Positions 35,690-48,800 of a stretch of 64,000 nucleotides of DNA are shown piece after piece. The stretch comes from Erythrocercus mccallii (lineage: Eukaryota > Chordata > Aves > Passeriformes > Dicruridae). Each line of letters opens with the position of its first letter. Within the stretch, counting starts at the first letter, position 1. The stretch spans positions 67,885-131,884 of the forward strand of contig VZRG01002010.1 in NCBI GenBank assembly GCA_013397435.1, given 5' to 3'. A program made the position numbers and the translations under genes. The notes under the pieces are model-generated. The model was given only the letters and a program-made list of their open reading frames with translations, was not told the origin of the DNA and did not search any database.

Positions 35690-36400
35690 CCCTCTCCACG
35701 TGACACCTGGGTGGTTGTTTTGCCGCGGCCTCCACAGGGGCAGCTGAAGGGCAGAGCGTGCTGGCCATCTTTTCCGCTTATCTCGGCGTACAGCCCCGCT
35801 GCCTGCAGAGCCCCGCCCGCCCTCAGCGGGGCGGGGGCCGGAGCGGGACCCACCGCCGGTCTCGGGGGTGGAGCCGCCGCCCGCCCCGCCCACGGCCCGT
35901 GCGCGGTGGCGTCACGGCGTGCGGGCGGCGCTGCCCGTGGCCGAGGGCGCCGGGCCATGGCCTCGTCCGTGGTACGCGCCACGGTGCGCGCCGTCAGCAA
36001 GCGCAGGATCCAGGCGACCCGCGCCGCCCTCACACTGGTCAGTGTCGCGGGCGGGACCCGGGGACCGCAGCACCTCGCGGTTGCGGGAGCTGCGTCACGG
36101 GCCCCTCTGGCCCGCGCAGTGCGGCGGCCCCTGGCGACAGCGGGGCGGGCACAGGGACGGGGACGGGGCAGGCCCGCTCGGCCCGGGATCGGCCGGCATA
36201 GGTGACCCCAGCGGGGCGGATGCGGCGGGCGGGCTGCAGAGGGCTCTCCTTCCCCCTGCCGAGTTGAGAGGCGGTAGCTCCTAGTCCTCGCCAGTGCCAC
36301 TGAGAGGAGGCGCCGCGCTCCGCCGCTGCGTCTGCGGAACCGCAGAGCTCCGGGGCAGCACCGCTGCGCCCCCTGTGAGCGCGGGGCCTTGTCGCATAGA
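35690..36400 (+). promoter_or_regulatory. ISCA1: CpG-island promoter of ISCA1
   Basis: Sharp rise in GC and CpG around the ISCA1 start codon. It contains a GC box at 35881-35891 and a CRE-like half-site (cgtca) at 35910-35914, about 45 bases before the ATG. No TATA box is seen. A 283-codon open frame on the minus strand across the island has low-complexity composition and is a GC by-product. Confidence 0.75.
35957..36037 (+). CDS. ISCA1: ISCA1 exon 1 (residues 1-27)
   Basis: Encodes MASSVVRATVRAVSKRRIQA and the rest of the import signal. It lies inside the CpG island. Donor GTCAGT, phase 0. Confidence 0.96.
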
Positions 36401-39400
36401 CACCCCCAAAAAGAGTGTTTGATTAAATTTCTTTTTAAAAAGTTAACTACCGAGGCTGATGTGTAGATTCTTTCCAAGAAGGCTTTACATCCTGTTGTTA
36501 ATAGTAAAAGTGCGTGCATTCTGTACTAGCGGCCGTGCTGAAGAGTCCAAACTTGAAAACATGCTGTTTGGTCATAGATCGATGATCTCAGAGATCTTTT
36601 CCAGCCTCTGATTCTGAGAGAGATCCCTGCAGAGAAGAGTACAGTCAGTTCCCCGCAGAAACAGGGGCAGATCGAGTGCACACAGTTCAGTCAGAGTAGG
36701 TAATTCCTACTACCTCACTAGTGGGCCTCTAAAAACAAGAGTGGTAGTGGTAATTAGAAAGGATTTTTTACTGCAAGTCTACTTGCCAGATGCTTCGTGT
36801 GTTTAATTTGGCTCATAGTAAGAACTTCACATTACTAATGATTTTCTTGGTGTTTTAGAAACTCGTGGGGATGTAATGTAAATTTTGACATTTGCGTTGT
36901 CTTCTTGCATTTCTGCATCAACTAGATCTGCATGAATGGTGAATTTTATCTGGTGTTAAGTCAGTTTCCCTGAAGGTTAATGAGGAAAGAGAAGTAGACC
37001 ATAAGTCCTCTGTATCTAAGTGATTTTTGTCTGTAATGGGTACGTGACAAAATTTTTACAAGAACAGAGCTACTTGATTGAATTTTGGTGGTGATTTTGG
37101 GGGAAGAAATCACTAAGAAACAACATGGATCTTGACAGGCTTGAGAGGTGGCCTGATACAAACTTCATGAAGTTTAGCAAATGGAAATACAACGGCCTGC
37201 AAGGTCCTGGGACAGAGCAATCCCAGTCACACCAACAGGTTAGGTGGAGAATAGATTCAGGAAGGACTTGGGTCTGATGGTTGGTGAGAGGCTTGACATG
37301 ACCCGGCAATGTGTGCTTGTAGCCCAGAAAGCCAGTTGTATCCTGGGCTGCATCCAAAGCAGCGTGGGCGGCCAGGGAGGGGATTCTGCCCTTCTCCTCG
37401 CTCTGGTGAGACCCCACCTGGAACCCTGCATCCAGCTCAGGGGCCTCCAATGTAAGAAGGACATGGAGCAAGTCCACAGGAGGCCACAAAGTTAGTAAGA
37501 GAACTGCAGCCACCTCCCTTATGAAGAAAGGTTGAGAAGGTTGGGGCTGTCCAGCTTGAAGAAGAGGTTAGCTGGAGACCTCATGGCACCCTTCCAGTAT
37601 CTGTAGGGGGCCTACAGGGAAGCTGGAGAGGGTCTCTTGGTCAGGAACTGTAGTGATAAGACAAGGGGGAGATTTAGGTGAGATATTAGGAAGAAATTCG
37701 TTACTGTGAGGGAGGTGAGGCACTGGAATGAGTTGCCCAGAGAAGTTCTGGATGTGTTCAAGGCCAGTTTGAATAAGGCCTTGACTAACCTGGCCTACTG
37801 TCCCTGCCATTGACAGGAGTGTTGGAACTACATTATCTTTCCGATTCTCTTCCATCCCATGCCTTTCTGATAATCTAACAGCCAAAACCCTCACTGTTAA
37901 GGATTAAAGATTGAATTCTTGAGGTTTGCTGGCAGTGTGTGTGATGAGAGGAATGAAGAGGTGGTGTGCTCTGTGTCAATTAGGTTGAGCAGACATCTCT
38001 CTTACAGCAGTGTGTATCTTACAGGCATCTACTTCAGTACATGCAAGCACTCAATGCAAATAAACAAACAAACAAAATCAGATTTATATGTATGCTTTTG
38101 TCTTTCAGACCCCTTCTGCTGTCCAGAAGATAAAAGAGCTCCTGAAAGACAAACCTGACCATGTAAGTGTTGACAGGCGTCAGTCTGTAGGGTATGCTAA
38201 GGTATTAGCACAGCTTATGATTGCAAAGCATTTCTGGCCACCTTAGAAGTTTGAACTGAACACTGAGGTTTTTGTTAGAGATGTTGACATCTTGTTTTGG
38301 TGCAGAATGCATAAGCTTATTTATATATCCAGCTTTGTTTTGTTATGAAATGCAGGAAGCAACTAACTGTAATGACTTTCCACTGTACAGTTACTGTTGA
38401 GATTAATAAAGCTGGAAAAACTTAAGGCTTCAGGTATTTTTGAGCTACATTTTAATGAAATACTTTAGTATGGCATAGTAGTAACTTCTTAGAGAGAGCT
38501 CTTTAGCTGTTATTATTTAATTTCTTATAGGAATTGTCATTGTGAAGTATGTAATAGTAAAGTTATATTCATATGCGTTGGAGAAAATCTAATTCTTAGG
38601 AAATTTGCCAGACAATGTGATTTTTTATGTAACCAGTGTTTCACCAGATAATGAGTTTGTCATCTTTTCTTCTTGAGGGGAAGAAACACAGAGGCTTCTT
38701 TTATAACCATTGTAAAAACAAGTATTAGCTTTTTTTAACAGTAAGTATTTATTTTATTAACCAAGGCCATTGTTTATTTTGCTTCCTGTATGTCCGCAAC
38801 TAACTAGACTTATTTGTTCTAATGTTTTAAACCATCCTAAGGAAGCCCTGGGTCTACAATTTATATGGTCAGTCATTTCCTTGCTGTAAATGGTGTTTGC
38901 ATTTTCCAACCCATTATTTGTAGTAGTTCCTGTAGAGAAAGGTATTTAGTGTGAAAGGATCAGATGCAGTTTGTCTTGAGAGCCTATTTGATGAGAAGTG
39001 TTACATTTTGATACATTTTTATCACAACATATGGACATAGATAATAAAATTTGCCTCTTCAGTTATAAAGCACTGGTGTGTAGAAGGTGATATAGATACT
39101 TCTTAAAGATTCTTACACACAAACAGTTTTCTACTTGGTTAAAACTTCTTGATTTTTTTCCTTACGTGGATGCTCTTTTTGTCAGACTTCTTGAATGCTG
39201 TGAATGTTACAGATGTTGACTAAGTTGTCTTTTAAGGCCAGTTAAAACTGTACACATATACATACACTTGATTTAGGGAGGGGTTTGCTTCTTAAGTGCA
39301 ACTGGCAACAGAGGTAATGAAAAATCAAAATATGTTTTTGAGAACTTTGGTTTAAAGTAAGTTTTCTGGTGGTGTCATTACAAGAGTTCTGTGATAATCT

Positions 39401-40581
39401 GGTAACTGCCCTTGTTTTGGCCTCACAGCTTCATAATTATGTTACTGTCTATAATCTTGTCATAGTATCTGAATTAGCATTTGAGTAAACTCAGATTACA
39501 AAAGTAATTTGAAGTCACAAAAATGCCTGTCTTTGAAATTTGACTGTCTTTTTGAGACTTGGTTCCTACAGGAGTGCCAATGGTTCATTACTTCAAAAAT
39601 TTAACATACTATAGGGCATGATTCACTCCAGCAAGCATCAGATGGTTTTTTTTACCTTAGCAGTCCAATTTGTAAAAGAAAAAAAAAAGTTACCTCTTAT
39701 CTGTTACACTAATTTACTTTTGCATTTAGGCAGTAGAGAAAAATAAATGTCAGCATTTTATTTTTCTGCATACTTTTTAACAATGTTTTGAATAGGTGTT
39801 GAAACGGAAGTCATACATGTGGTGGTTTTTCTTGTTTCTTTTTCTTTAGGTAGGTGTGAAAGTAGGTGTTCGTACTAGGGGATGCAATGGACTTTCTTAC
39901 ACATTAGAATATACAAAATCTAAAGGAGACTCTGATGAAGAAGTAGTTCAAGATGGTGAGTTTCTGGTACAGCAGCACAAGCTTCTGTGGTGGGGTGTTG
40001 AAACCTGGTTGTTTTGACAGAAGAAATCTATGTTGCCAGGGCTTTGTGCAGCTTGTTGGATTCACAGACTTTAAGACGGGTATGAAATGGGTTACTGTCT
40101 GTAATGCATGGGAATTGTGTACTCAAGGTGAGATTCATTGCATAACATTCATTGTTATACAGGTTATTTCCCTTGGCATCATTTCTTTGTCCCCTGTGAA
40201 AAAAAAGATATTCATGTGCACCTGTAGGTAACAGTTCCGGACTTCTGTCAGACTTCTGTAGGTAGAATGAGAACAGTGATGAAAATACCCCACATTAGGC
40301 CCAGTAAACGAAGATGTAGTCTTGGTAGTCTTTATACTTAGTTTCCACTTTTTTTATTAGCGGTCAAAAGAGAATTTCAAAGTGAATGACTGTTTTGTTG
40401 TATTTAATTTCTGGTTTTCTCTTCTTTTCAAGGGGTTAGAGTGTTTATTGAAAAGAAGGCACAGCTGACACTTCTAGGAACTGAAATGGACTATGTAGAA
40501 GACAAACTATCCAGTGAATTTGTCTTCAATAATCCAAACATCAAAGGAACATGTGGCTGTGGAGAAAGCTTTAACATCTGA
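35957..40581 (+). CDS. ISCA1: Iron-sulfur cluster assembly 1 (mitochondrial A-type carrier), whole gene
   Basis: Four exons join to 390 nt, 129 aa plus stop: 35957-36037, 38109-38162, 39850-39955, 40433-40581. The length equals the human protein and most residues match it. The first 27 residues are basic and free of Asp/Glu (R7, R11, K15, R16, R17, R22), fitting a mitochondrial import signal. The three conserved A-type cysteines are present: C57 in RGCNGLSYTLEY, C121 and C123 in TCGCGESF. The family works in the matrix with ISCA2 and IBA57 to mature [4Fe-4S] proteins such as lipoate synthase and aconitase. The start has G at -3 region and +4 (GGGCCATGG), a good context. Confidence 0.98.
36545..36622 (+). 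mobile_element. Short CR1 3' end
   Basis: ATCGATGATCTCAGAGATCT at 36578-36597 followed by TTTCCAGCCTCTGATTCTGA, matching the CR1 3' tail also seen at 51260-51300. Confidence 0.65.
37115..37880 (+). mobile_element. CR1 LINE copy in ISCA1 intron 1
   Basis: Ordered CR1 sequence from the end of ORF2 (GGATCTTGACAGGCTTGAGA at 37126-37145, GCAATGTGTGCTTGTAGCCC near 37306) to the 3' region (TTGCCCAGAGAAGTTCTGGA at 37733-37752). Closely similar to the copy at 35085-35595. Confidence 0.88.
38109..38162 (+). CDS. ISCA1: ISCA1 exon 2 (residues 28-45)
   Basis: Encodes TPSAVQKIKELLKDKPDH, the first helix of the A-type fold. Acceptor TTTCAG, donor GTAAGT, phase 0 on both sides. Confidence 0.96.
38163..39849 (+). 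other. ISCA1: ISCA1 intron 2
   Basis: 1.7 kb of AT-rich intron without recognised repeats or exons. Confidence 0.5.
39850..39955 (+). CDS. ISCA1: ISCA1 exon 3 (residues 46-80, split codon 81)
   Basis: Encodes VGVKVGVRTRGCNGLSYTLE and the acidic loop. It includes cluster-ligand C57. Acceptor CTTTAG, donor GTGAGT, phase 1 out. Confidence 0.97.
40433..40581 (+). CDS. ISCA1: ISCA1 exon 4 (residues 81-129 and stop)
   Basis: Encodes GVRVFIEKKAQLTLLGTEMD through the C-terminal TCGCGESFNI with C121 and C123. TGA at 40579-40581. Confidence 0.97.
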
Positions 40582-42830
40582 AATCTCAGGACTACTTCTT
40601 TGAGCAGCCCAAAACACTTACTATTATGACTTTCAGAAGCAAATGCATTTTCTTCAGGTTTGTAGGCTGTGTAAAGTGGGGATACTATTAAGAAAAATAA
40701 ACTTAAATATTTGAAAATATAAGCTGTTTGTTAAATTCCACCACTGATGTAGTTATGCTGTAATTTGTGGTGAGATCTAAAAGGTAAGAAGAGTAAGTGC
40801 TGCAGTAACATCTCTGTACTTCCACTTGCCAAGGAAATAAAATTTCACTGTTCTTTTCCTCTGTTATTTTCTTTGTCAATCCTGCTCATACTTCATTCAA
40901 AACCCATTTGAAAGAATACATTGTGTTCTGCTTTGATTTGGGGAAAACAAAGCAATGAACAAAATATCGCAACCATTTCTATGTGAGTATTTATAAAGAT
41001 TTATATATACAAGCACACAATCCTTGCTTACTTTGTAGTTTTCCAATGCTTTCATCTTTTCACAATTGCATTTTCTGGTGGTTTATTTTCCCTTAAATTC
41101 AGGGAAATAAAAATGTTGTTCATAGTGGTAGGCTATGGTAGCGCCTGTTGTAGAAATGCTTCAAAGAGAGCTAGGCTAATTTTAATTCTTTCCCTTTCTT
41201 TGTTGAAGGCACAGTCTCTGCTGTACTTGGTCATTTTCAAAGCAAGAAGTATCTGGGCACTGGAGGGCTAAAAAGTGATACACAGACCTTGTTTTTCACA
41301 TTTCAGTTTTTTATCTTGCGTCAATTAATTTGCAAAGGTGGTAAGATTGCTTCCACATTTCATTCCCCATGTTCACAGAATGTGCTGTGTTTGTACCAAA
41401 ATCTATGAAAACTTTTATCGAGAGACAAATCTCAGATTTCTCATTACTTTTTTTTTGTAATTGTACATGCTACTAATTTTGTTAGTTTGAACTCTTTTTC
41501 ATAACTCTTTAGGTAGCAGAATTTTTTCACCAAAGTTTATGGTCCCCTCTGTTTAACTCCTGTCTTGAGGTTAACTTGATAACAGGAGAAAAAGCATTTT
41601 TAATTAGAAAAACCCCTTAGTATTTCATATTATTTTTAAATTAATCTAGCCAGTAATTAAAATACTGTAAGGGACCATTTTTGCTTTAGAATTTACTTAA
41701 TCAGAATTTTGATTTTGTAAACAAGTGTCTTTCAAGCTTATACAGTCTTCAGCAGTTCTTCACTGGTGCTGAGACAAAGTAAATGTCTCTCCAGACCTTC
41801 CCAAAACCTGGTATGAGAGAGGAACTGTTCCACCCTTTTATCTCCTGATTGTCATCCAGACATTATGTTGTGCAGCTCAGATGCTCACTTGTGCAGAAAA
41901 GAAGGTAACATGTCTGCTTGAGCAGATATAAACAGCTGATGAAAATGGTGCACATAAAAAGTACGTGGACAGCAGAAGTCTTGCAGGTGTTGAGACAGGA
42001 GTGATCTGGGAGCATTAAAGCTGTGTTTTGAATACCCAGAGGTCATCTTGATGTGGACAGTTGTACCCCCATGCCTGTCACCAGCTGCTGTAGATGTAGG
42101 ATTGCACCTACATTTTGGTTCTTCCCTCTGCACCTTTTCCAAGGCAAAGGGAAGAAGAAGAATAAAGAAAATCATCTGCTTTATGTAGTGCACAGGAACA
42201 GGTCAGAATTACTTATAGTAGATACTTGAATTTTGGTTGTATATCACCTTTGATGTAAAGACACTATTTCCTTCAACAATCAGCTGTTGCACACAGTTAC
42301 TTTATGTAGTGATTCAGGAATTAGTGGTAATACACTGGTGAAGTGCTTCTATAGTGATGTAATTCTTTCACTCTTGCCAAACAAAAAGATGGAGTTTGTG
42401 TGACGTAATTGCACTGCATCTAAAACTCTAGAACTCCCAAGCTAAGGGCATTTCTTCAGATTGCATTTCTCTGCTTCTTACAAGAGATAAGACTGAATGT
42501 GGTAACACTGGTGATTGCTAAGAGTGCTGGTACTTACTCATTTAACTTGTTTTGGGTGGAGAGGATTGGCTTGAGGTTTATTTTAGACCTGTGGCATGTA
42601 TAGGAATCCTTTTTGTGTGTTTGTGTATGCCTTGAATCAAAGTTTGCATTTTTGTACTCCCATGAAGTAATCATCTTAAGTTGTCACCTTACTAAGACAA
42701 CTAATGCACAATGTGTTAAACTTCTGCTAAAGTGCTATTTATAGTTGCATACAAACTATTGTTTTGTTGACTGGTCCAATTTTGTGCAACAATGTATGTA
42801 GAGTCCTCAGTTACAATAATAAATATAGCC
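40582..42830 (+). other. ISCA1: ISCA1 3' UTR, possibly long
   Basis: AATAAA signals at 40696-40701, 40836-40841 and 42818-42823. The first two would give a short UTR; the last would give about 2.2 kb. No other gene is evident here. A 102-codon minus-strand ORF (41885-42193) with a hydrophobic N-terminus was seen but not supported. Confidence 0.5.
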
Positions 42831-45800
42831 TATTGGTAACAATGAAATATTCCTATCTTGAATGATTTTTTAAAGTAATAAGCACTGGGGGAAAGAACAG
42901 GTTTATGTGCTGGGACTACAAAATAGACACAATGCTATTGTTACATGACTTAATATTTCCCAAAAATATTAAACATTTCCAGATATTAACAGCATTGAAA
43001 TGGTGTAGAAACATACGACAATAAAAATTAGTTAACTGTGTACATAAGATACTTACGCGTACTGGGAGAGTGTGCTGTTAATGCATAGCCTTCCATTAAA
43101 ATTCATGACACACTATTCTCAGGGTAAAAATTCTAGCAGATAAGAGGAATATATTATGAAGGCTTTCACATACCAAAAATCATTATGGTATGTTTCAGTG
43201 CACCATAATGATTTTGATCAAAGTCACTAATGACATAAAAGGTTTTTGAAATTGTCTAGGCATTTCCAGGATGAGAGTCAAAGGGCATTCTTCACCATTC
43301 CACTTCAGTGCTGTATCACAGCACTCATATTCTACAGTGTACTATGTCTGTGACACATTTGGAGTTTTCTCTTAGATACACCTTTTGCTGTTAGGTAAAG
43401 ACTCTGAACAATAGAAGGTGAAGTAGTGAATTCTGGAAAAATATAAGCAGTTATTGATAAAATTTCGTATTCATGATGCTGGAGAGAGGGAGAGAAATCT
43501 TTCATACAGTCAGGAGCCTGGAAAGGCTTTCTGTTGTGAGTTCTTAAAGAGCTTGTAAAAAAATGTTGCTTGACCAGGTTGGTATCTCTGTTTGACCAAG
43601 ATTTATAGCTCTCTTTGGATGACTCAGGAAGGAAAATTTGTTTAGGAAAAAATTGAGTAGATCAATATGCAAGTCAACTGAACATCAGGTGATGGAAATG
43701 AACAGGAGCTACAAAATAAAAAAGATTCAGGAACTACTTTTTCATGCAAAATAACTTTTTTTTTTTAAACTTAATTCCTTTATGCTGTATTTTGTGTCTG
43801 TTGGTTTTCTTGAGTTTTTGTTTGTTTGTTTGTTTTTGGGTTTTTTAGTAACTGTAATTACTATTACCCCTGTTTCTTTAAATCAGCACTTTCACCAGTG
43901 GAAAAAGTCTCCATCTATACCACTGTTGTGCTTAACACTGGCTGGCTGTTCATGACACAAATTTTTTATGGTGTTAAAATTTTGCAGTTTCTTCTTGCAG
44001 AAGAATTCCATTGTTGTCTGATGTGGCAGAGTGTGCACCTCTGTCTTCATCCTAAATTAACCCTCAAAAGAGTACTTAAACTTTAAAATAAAAGAATACT
44101 TTGAAATTACTTTTTCTCGTGACCAATTAAGCTTTTTGTTGGTGATCTGTCAGGCAGTGACTTGTTTGGGCTGCCATGCATGTTATTGCCACTTTTAACA
44201 CCTAAGAGATGTCCTCTTCAACATGGTGAGGAAAATAGACATACTTAGTGCAATTCCACATGCATTTGGTCTTGAACAGCATTTGAATAGCAAAATTTGT
44301 ATGCAATGTCTGGCATTTTTCTTAGAGGAAGAGCAAGATTAACCACTCAATTTTAGCAGGGTCTTCACCCTCACCTTTTATACTCCCTTTCAGTGATCTG
44401 TGCCTCAGCCTGTGCTTGCCTTAGCTGCTGTGCACCCCAAGCTCCTCACACGAGAACCCACGGGTCCCCAGACCCTGTCTATCTAGGGACAGGGTGGGAG
44501 ACCTGAATTCCAAGGGCTAGTTTATGGGAACAGATACCGACTGACGCTGGGTGGCAGCAAGTTTCCAGTCTAAACATTTCAAAAGACAAATCACCTCTAC
44601 ACGTCCGTGTTCCAAGCTTGCTATTGGATTTACCAAATGCCAGAATACTTCTGCCTATACAGGTAAAGGGCATTGCTCAGCTCTGCTGTTTTTCTTTCTT
44701 GCATTCTGCCCTGTGCTTTATATCTGTTCCTGACACCTGGCAAATGATCGCAGAAATCCAAATTGCCAAACCATTTCCAAGATGAAAAGAACACAGAGGA
44801 GCTTTCTCTGGCCAGCTTTAGCTTTTGAAGCATTGGGCTTTTTCACCATTCCTCCTCATTTTCACAACTTGCTACTAAGAGATAGGCTGGCATTTGGCTG
44901 ACACTGGGGTCCGGACATAAACTCTACAGAGATACACACTGTTACAGCTTCCTTAAGTTCACTTTCTTCTTAGTGATCCGTTTATACATGTACCATAATA
45001 CAGTGTTCCAGACAAACTACATTTTTAAACTGCTTTTGGACAATCATATTAGTTAAAGCATAATGTGAAAATTAGAGAATTTTTTTTCAGAGATCAGTTG
45101 ACATCTGCAGTCTATTACAAACATTATAAGATATACATATTACACATGAGTTGTAAGGAAATATACTCGTTATTGTGGACTGTTCGGGAACATGGTTCTT
45201 TGTCTCTTCTGTGGTCATGCTTTTATTTTCATACCCAGTCTGTGATTATTTTTTATACTCTGTTTAGATTTTAAGATTTTTTTTTCCAAAGATGATCTGT
45301 TTGCATTGTATGATGATCAGTTACTACCAAACAGCAATTTTCATCAAAATTTCTAGTCTTCAAAAATTTAAGCAGCAACAAAAAAATTCAGCGTCACCCA
45401 AGTAATATATTTTTACAGTCCTGCACTGTCAATGTGAAGATTTTTCATTATGCTTTTCAAGAATTGTCATCCCTCACAAATACAAAAAATCAGGAGCAAG
45501 ATACCCATGTTTTCTGGAGCAATCGCACATCTCTCTTCTATACTGTGCAATTAGCAGTAAGATCTAACAACTGGAATGCTACAGCATGTAACAAAACCAG
45601 CCTGCTTTCTAATGAGCCTATTATTAGCAATTGTTCACAAATAGATACTGAAAAGTAAAATGCTGTATCAATAAGAACAGGAATGAGAATCTCACACACT
45701 TCCATACTTGAAGACGTCAATTTCCTATATCAAAGTGAGAAGTACCTATTGCTGGAGGACACAAGAAGTTGGTCTGCGAGCCATTGCAAAAATTTATACT

Positions 45801-48800
45801 TCCTTATGTGTTAGTGTCAGTTTCTTTGATCCAAGGCAAGTATTTCAAGGGGAGAGAGGGGAAAGAAATGTTGTGCAAAATAAAACACTTTAGGAAAGAG
45901 AAAAGACTCCAGTCAACATTAAAGGCCTCATCCATGTCTACATTAGACAATTCTGATGGCGAGCAGTCTATACTAATAATTATTTATGAGTGTTTCAGAG
46001 TATTAGAAATGGAATTATTCAGGAACTACAGAATAAAATTAAAAGAAGGAAAAGTCTGCTTTCCAAGAGCCAGCTTGTGGATATAGGAGTTCAGATATTA
46101 GTCTCTGAAACAATTTGTAAGTAATAGAAGCATGAATATCCAGGACATGAAAAAAGATCTTTGTCAAAGCAGAAGTAGGCAAACAATCTGCTACATTTAT
46201 TTACACAAAACAAGATCTGTTCCACAAAATCATGACAAATATTAAAAACATATACAAGCCCTACAGGCATTTGGGAGCACTTTCAGATCCATGTGCATAG
46301 AGGTAGGTAGTTGATTCCTGCAAGCTTGTTAGTTGCTCCTGGTGTTGAATTCAGTGGGAAACTTTTCTTGGATTTTGGTGGGATCTGGATTAACATATAG
46401 AATCTTTTCCTTTTAAAATCACGACATGGTACACCTGCTCTGAAATGTACAAACAGGCTGTTTTTACAAATCTGCTATAGTTAATGGCTTGCATATACTG
46501 TGACCATTTTGTGCAGAGAGGTTACCACACCAGTGCATCTTTAGTTCCACTTGAACAACAAAGGGAGAATCTGTGCCAAAGCAGTACTTTCCAAGTTTCC
46601 TCCCCTCTCCCCACCTTCATTACTACAAAGTACTTCAGGGTTGCATATGAATTTTTCGTCTATTACCCTTTTTGTGTGTGTGTACGCATGTGTGCATGTA
46701 CGTCTAAGCAAAACACCGTGGCTCTGAGTGGCCTTCCTGCAAAGCTTGGGAAAAATTAAACCAATAGTTTTAGCTCTTGGCTTCTGGGATACAGCATCAA
46801 GTCCTCAAGGAATTATTTGGTGGAGGCTGTATATTTTCCACGGCTGCAGTATGTTTCGGTAGGTGAGTCATCACCTGATGACTGCCATAGCATCCACTTC
46901 CTTACATCCCCCAAGGAGGTAATTGTTCAGGCAGCTGGTTTCAGTTGGTTCTCACACTGTCTCAGCCTAGACATTCCTCAGAGGCCAACAGCAACCAAAT
47001 CAATACCCAGATGACAAGGAAGGCTTTAACATGGGGACAGACAGAAACAAGCTGAAATAAGATCCATTTTTTGCTTCAAGTAGCAGATGCAATATAGGCA
47101 GCATCAGTTCAAACCTATCTTCTTGGACCTGCCAGCAACCCACTCTTTTAAGAGTGTGCAGTTGTCAAGTGCTGAAGCTAGTCATTGGCTTAGTGCCTGG
47201 CAAGATGAATGCCAAACAGTGATTATGTATGAATTATTTTACCTCATGATTTTATAATCAGTGAAGATCACTCTATTCACCCCGTAAATGCAGAAATAGG
47301 ACTACATCTCCTTTTTTTCTGCTTTGTTTTTTTCCTTTGTTTTTTTTCCTTCCGAGAAATAACAACAAACAATGTAGCCATTTATCAAGTGTAGACATCT
47401 CACTGAAAGTGCTGGGTCCTGAGCACCTGTTTAGATTACAATATACAGAGGTCAGTGTTCTGCCTTGTTACAATGTATTCCCACTTATTCTAGAGAAAAT
47501 GTTGTATTATATGTGCATATTAAAGTAATACTTTTTTTTTGCCAGTGTCAGAAATACCTATGTGATCTTCCACAGTGTAAGGAGATTGAAATGGAAAATC
47601 TGACAGCACGGTGAAGATAAAATAGACTTTCAAAAAAATTTGAGAGAAGCAACTTACAGACTTTTCAAGATTCTAGAAGGAACAACTCAGAAGGCATGCT
47701 ATGTTATTCCTTTGATTTTTGAGTATTCAATAATTTTTTCTGTTTATCCTTTATATCCTGTTCTGCATCACAAATTTAAAAGGAAAATACTGCAGTTCAG
47801 CAGAGAAAGCAAATAAAGTTGAAGTGCTGTAGACTATTTAAAAAGTTACCATTATTTGAAATTATTCTTCAAGCTGTAATAGTAGCTGGAAATTGAGTGG
47901 GAAGCATGACCTTCTCATGCTGTACAAACACAGCAGAACAATATGACTCTCCCAAGAGTTTTAGTTTTCCTCAGATGTGGAGCAGCTGGAGGGAAACATA
48001 AGCCTTCAGAAAAACAATATGCTTATATTTCTTTGTCTCTGCTGGAATACAGTATAAATAAAATATAGTATGTATTTTCTGTAGTCAAGAGAGACTAGTT
48101 CAGTTAACTGCTGTCTTGAGATATCCCTGGGTCAGATGTGGTCCTGATAGTAGGCATATTCTACAATAATCATCCTACTTAACTAACCAAGTTGTGCCCT
48201 ACCCAGATTAAGGAACTCAAGTCTGCCCTTCCTCCTGTCTCATCCTTTCATTTCTCTCTCCTCTTATTTTTGTATATTCAGCTCTGTCTATGTATTTTTC
48301 TATTCTCTTCTACCCTCTTTCCAGACAATGTCTTAGTCTTTCTTTGATGACTTTTTCTCTCAGTCTACTCTTACTGTTCATGAGGAAGTCCTTGCATTCA
48401 ATGCCCAGGGAACAGTCCTTTTCTTTTTTTCAGGAATACATATCCCAGTTGTATTCCTCCTTTCTCTTCAATTCCCCTTTAACTCATCAGACTCTCCTGT
48501 TTTATGACAGAATTCTCTCAGTCCTGATTAAAAAGGAGAGATCTCTGCCTGATCCACAATATGTCTCCAAATGTTAGGAACACCTTTGGTTTTCCTGGCT
48601 AACCAATTTGTACAGTAGAGACTCTCTTCTTGCTAGGTACCCAGAAACAACTTCAGGCTACTGGGAGGTTGATCCATTCCTGGTAACTGTGCTCTTTATC
48701 TCTCTACCTCTCATTCAAAAAATTATTCCTTGGAGACATATATGACTGTTCAACACAGTGATGAAAACAGTTCTTTCAGCAAGCACAGTCCTGCTGAACA

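Larger units (their letters stand above)
36038..38108 (+). other. ISCA1: ISCA1 intron 1
   Basis: Starts inside the CpG island. It then holds a short CR1 3' end (about 36545-36622) and a longer CR1 copy (about 37115-37880). Confidence 0.6.

Noticed and set aside
35668..36519. 283-codon minus-strand ORF across the ISCA1 CpG island
   Set aside because: Low-complexity Arg/Ala/Pro composition caused by high GC, overlapping the true ISCA1 exon on the other strand.
41885..42193. 102-codon minus-strand ORF with hydrophobic, signal-like start
   Set aside because: No homology recognised, no splice or promoter context, antisense to the likely ISCA1 3' UTR.
45434..45658. ORF with four N-glycosylation-like sequons
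   Set aside because: Asn, Ser and Thr codons are common in AT-rich DNA; no signal peptide or homology.
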